Position numbers and translations under genes: made by a program. From Lachnospiraceae bacterium UBA5902 (GTDB lineage: Bacteria > Bacillota > Clostridia > Lachnospirales > Lachnospiraceae), in contig DJEI01000111.1 of the NCBI GenBank assembly GCA_002431865.1, forward strand, positions 4,286 through 68,285: a stretch of 64,000 nucleotides of DNA, written 5' to 3'. The notes below the pieces were generated by a model that was given only the letters and a program-made list of their open reading frames with translations, was not told the origin of the DNA and searched no databases. Shown here in pieces: positions 62,596 to 64,000 of this stretch (the first letter of the stretch is position 1; each line of letters starts with the position of its first letter).

Positions 62596-64000
62596 ATGGA
62601 AGAAAAACAAGAGAAGTATAGTTTTGGGTTTGTGGTGTTACATTATGGAGGTATGGATGTAACAAAACAGTGTATTTCGTGCGTGGAGAAACTGTATGGA
62701 ACAGATATTCCGATTGCGATTGTGGACAATCACTCTCCAGATCAATCGGGAGAAAAACTTCGACAATTTTATCATGAGAAAGAACAGATAACTGTTTTGG
62801 TCAATGAGGAAAATCTGGGATTTGCAAGAGGAAATAATGTGGGTTATCGTTTTTTGCGCGACCAGAAGCACTGTAATATAATCTGCGTAATGAATAACGA
62901 CGTTATGGTGCAGCAGATGGATATGCTGGAAAAGATTGCCAAAGATTATGAGCAATCTGGATTTGGTGTATTGGGTCCACATGTGACATTGCCAGAGGAT
63001 AAGGAAAATCTGTTTGATTTTGAATTAAAACCAGTATCGTTCTATATTTCGCAATATAAGCGGTTGAGTAAGATGTATCAATATTATAGTTCTAAGCTGT
63101 ATCCGGAACGGGAATTGGCAAATCGAATGATTCGCGTGGCACAGGGGATGTTTCGGACATCAGACAAAGCGGATATTTCAGATGATGGGAAGATTGATTA
63201 TTCCATCTATCACGAACGGCACGAGGATGTATTGCTGCATGGATGTTGTCTGGTGTTTTCGCCGTTATATATTGAGCAGTTTGCGGAGTGTTTCTGCCCG
63301 GACACGTTTATGTTTAAGGAAGAAGAATTGCTATATCTGCGTTGCGAAGAGCATGGATTGAAAACCGTCTATAATCCGGAAATCAATATTTTGCATATGG
63401 AAGATGTGTCTACAAATTCTGTCTACAAGAAACAACGTGAAAAGCAGATATTTATTTGTAAAAATCAGGCAGAATCTTTGCGTGTATTGATTCGTGCGAT
63501 GCGGGCACCACTGTTGTCAATCTGTATCCCATGTTTTAATGTGGAAAAATTGATTGGACGGTGTCTGGATAGTATTCTGAACCAGAATTTTTACGATTGC
63601 GAGATTTTGTGCGTGGATGATGGTTCCACGGATGGAACATTAGACGTTCTGCGGGCATACGAGAAGAGAGATACCCGTGTCCGGGTGTTGGTAAATGAGA
63701 AAAATAGTAAATTAGTCTATACGAGAAAACGTGCAATTATGGAGGCACGGGGATGGTATATTTTCCAGATTGACAGTGATGATTGCATTCCAAAGAATGC
63801 GCTTCATACAATCAAACAAAAACTGAAAGCATGGGATTATCCAGATGTAATGGAATTTCGTGCTAATATTGTCTTAGATGCATCTGAAACGGTAAAAGCA
63901 ACTGTAATCAATTGGTTGAAAAAGATAAAGGATGATGTGTTGCGGGATAATTATTGCCGGATTCATATTGGAACTTTGCAGGGCAGGGATATTTTGGATA
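62596..64000 (+). CDS. tandem GT2 glycosyltransferase (incomplete at window end)
   Basis: Open for at least 468 codons with no stop before 64000. First GT2 domain (about 8-270): FVVLHYGGMDVTKQ, IAIVDNHSPDQSG, NLGFARGNN and CVMNNDV. Second GT2 domain from about 308: LSICIPCFNVEKLIGRCL, ILCVDDGSTDG and FQIDSDD (DxD). GT2 pairs like this often build rhamnan or other wall polysaccharides. The codons are visibly more AT-rich than neighbouring genes. GCAGGA precedes the ATG. It probably opens a second surface-glycan locus beyond the window. Confidence 0.85.
   Translation, partial: MEEKQEKYSFGFVVLHYGGMDVTKQCISCVEKLYGTDIPIAIVDNHSPDQSGEKLRQFYHEKEQITVLVNEENLGFARGNNVGYRFLRDQKHCNIICVMNNDVMVQQMDMLEKIAKDYEQSGFGVLGPHVTLPEDKENLFDFELKPVSFYISQYKRLSKMYQYYSSKLYPERELANRMIRVAQGMFRTSDKADISDDGKIDYSIYHERHEDVLLHGCCLVFSPLYIEQFAECFCPDTFMFKEEELLYLRCEEHGLKTVYNPEINILHMEDVSTNSVYKKQREKQIFICKNQAESLRVLIRAMRAPLLSICIPCFNVEKLIGRCLDSILNQNFYDCEILCVDDGSTDGTLDVLRAYEKRDTRVRVLVNEKNSKLVYTRKRAIMEARGWYIFQIDSDDCIPKNALHTIKQKLKAWDYPDVMEFRANIVLDASETVKATVINWLKKIKDDVLRDNYCRIHIGTLQGRDILD

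Overview
The window looks like a chromosomal segment of an anaerobic Gram-positive Clostridia bacterium, most likely a gut Lachnospiraceae. The basis is indirect: clostridial ChW cell-wall repeats, a CDP-glycerol type teichoic-acid locus with an ABC exporter, tandem SH3/SleB and DegV genes, good sigma-A promoters with U-tailed terminators, and no outer-membrane genes. I see no rRNA, tRNA, prophage, CRISPR array or transposase. Nearly all genes are on the + strand; the exceptions are marR-MATE, gltX and a DUF368 gene.

Layout. 1-5.0 kb: a dispersed repeat, a GH94 phosphorylase and a six-repeat ChW L,D-transpeptidase. 5.1-13.0 kb: a surface-polymer operon (priming glycosylphosphotransferase, IspD/TarI-like cytidylyltransferase, SDR, TagGH-type exporter, two CDP-glycerol polymerases, GT2). 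13.1-17.9 kb: two unrecognised membrane proteins, cdaA-cdaR (c-di-AMP synthesis) and a sirtuin. 17.9-22.1 kb: FMN riboswitch, ribD-ribE-ribBA, then ribH separated by a terminator and a second repeat copy. 22.1-31.1 kb: mixed housekeeping genes, including a LytS-like pseudo-kinase, an autoregulated marR-MATE pair, tcdA and nadA.

31.1-44.8 kb is the most unusual part. A BceRS-type two-component system and its BceAB-type ABC transporter flank an inserted surface-aminoacylation module: MBOAT, SGNH, DltA-like ligase, type-III PLP decarboxylase, DltC-like carrier, second MBOAT, second SGNH. A perfect BceR-like box precedes the module and a near-perfect one precedes bceAB, so the whole region may be one antimicrobial-peptide response regulon. 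The embedded decarboxylase, absent from the classical dlt operon, suggests that the group transferred outside the cell is a decarboxylated amino acid (an amine-bearing acyl group) rather than D-alanine. This is inference from gene order and motifs.

44.8-64 kb: a 6S RNA, a SpoIID-like protein lacking the expected glutamate, YihY, glyA, ftsH, the third repeat copy, an HD phosphohydrolase, gltX, an acidic membrane-anchored protein, DUF2156 and DUF368 genes, two DegV proteins, a catalytically degenerate amidase lipoprotein, a SleB-type hydrolase, and a tandem GT2 gene cut by the window end. Three proteins keep an enzyme fold while losing catalytic residues (22965, 45020, 58998). A dispersed element of about 170-185 bp with terminal inverted repeats and a covarying internal hairpin occurs three times (1-190, 21373-21540, 51739-51923).
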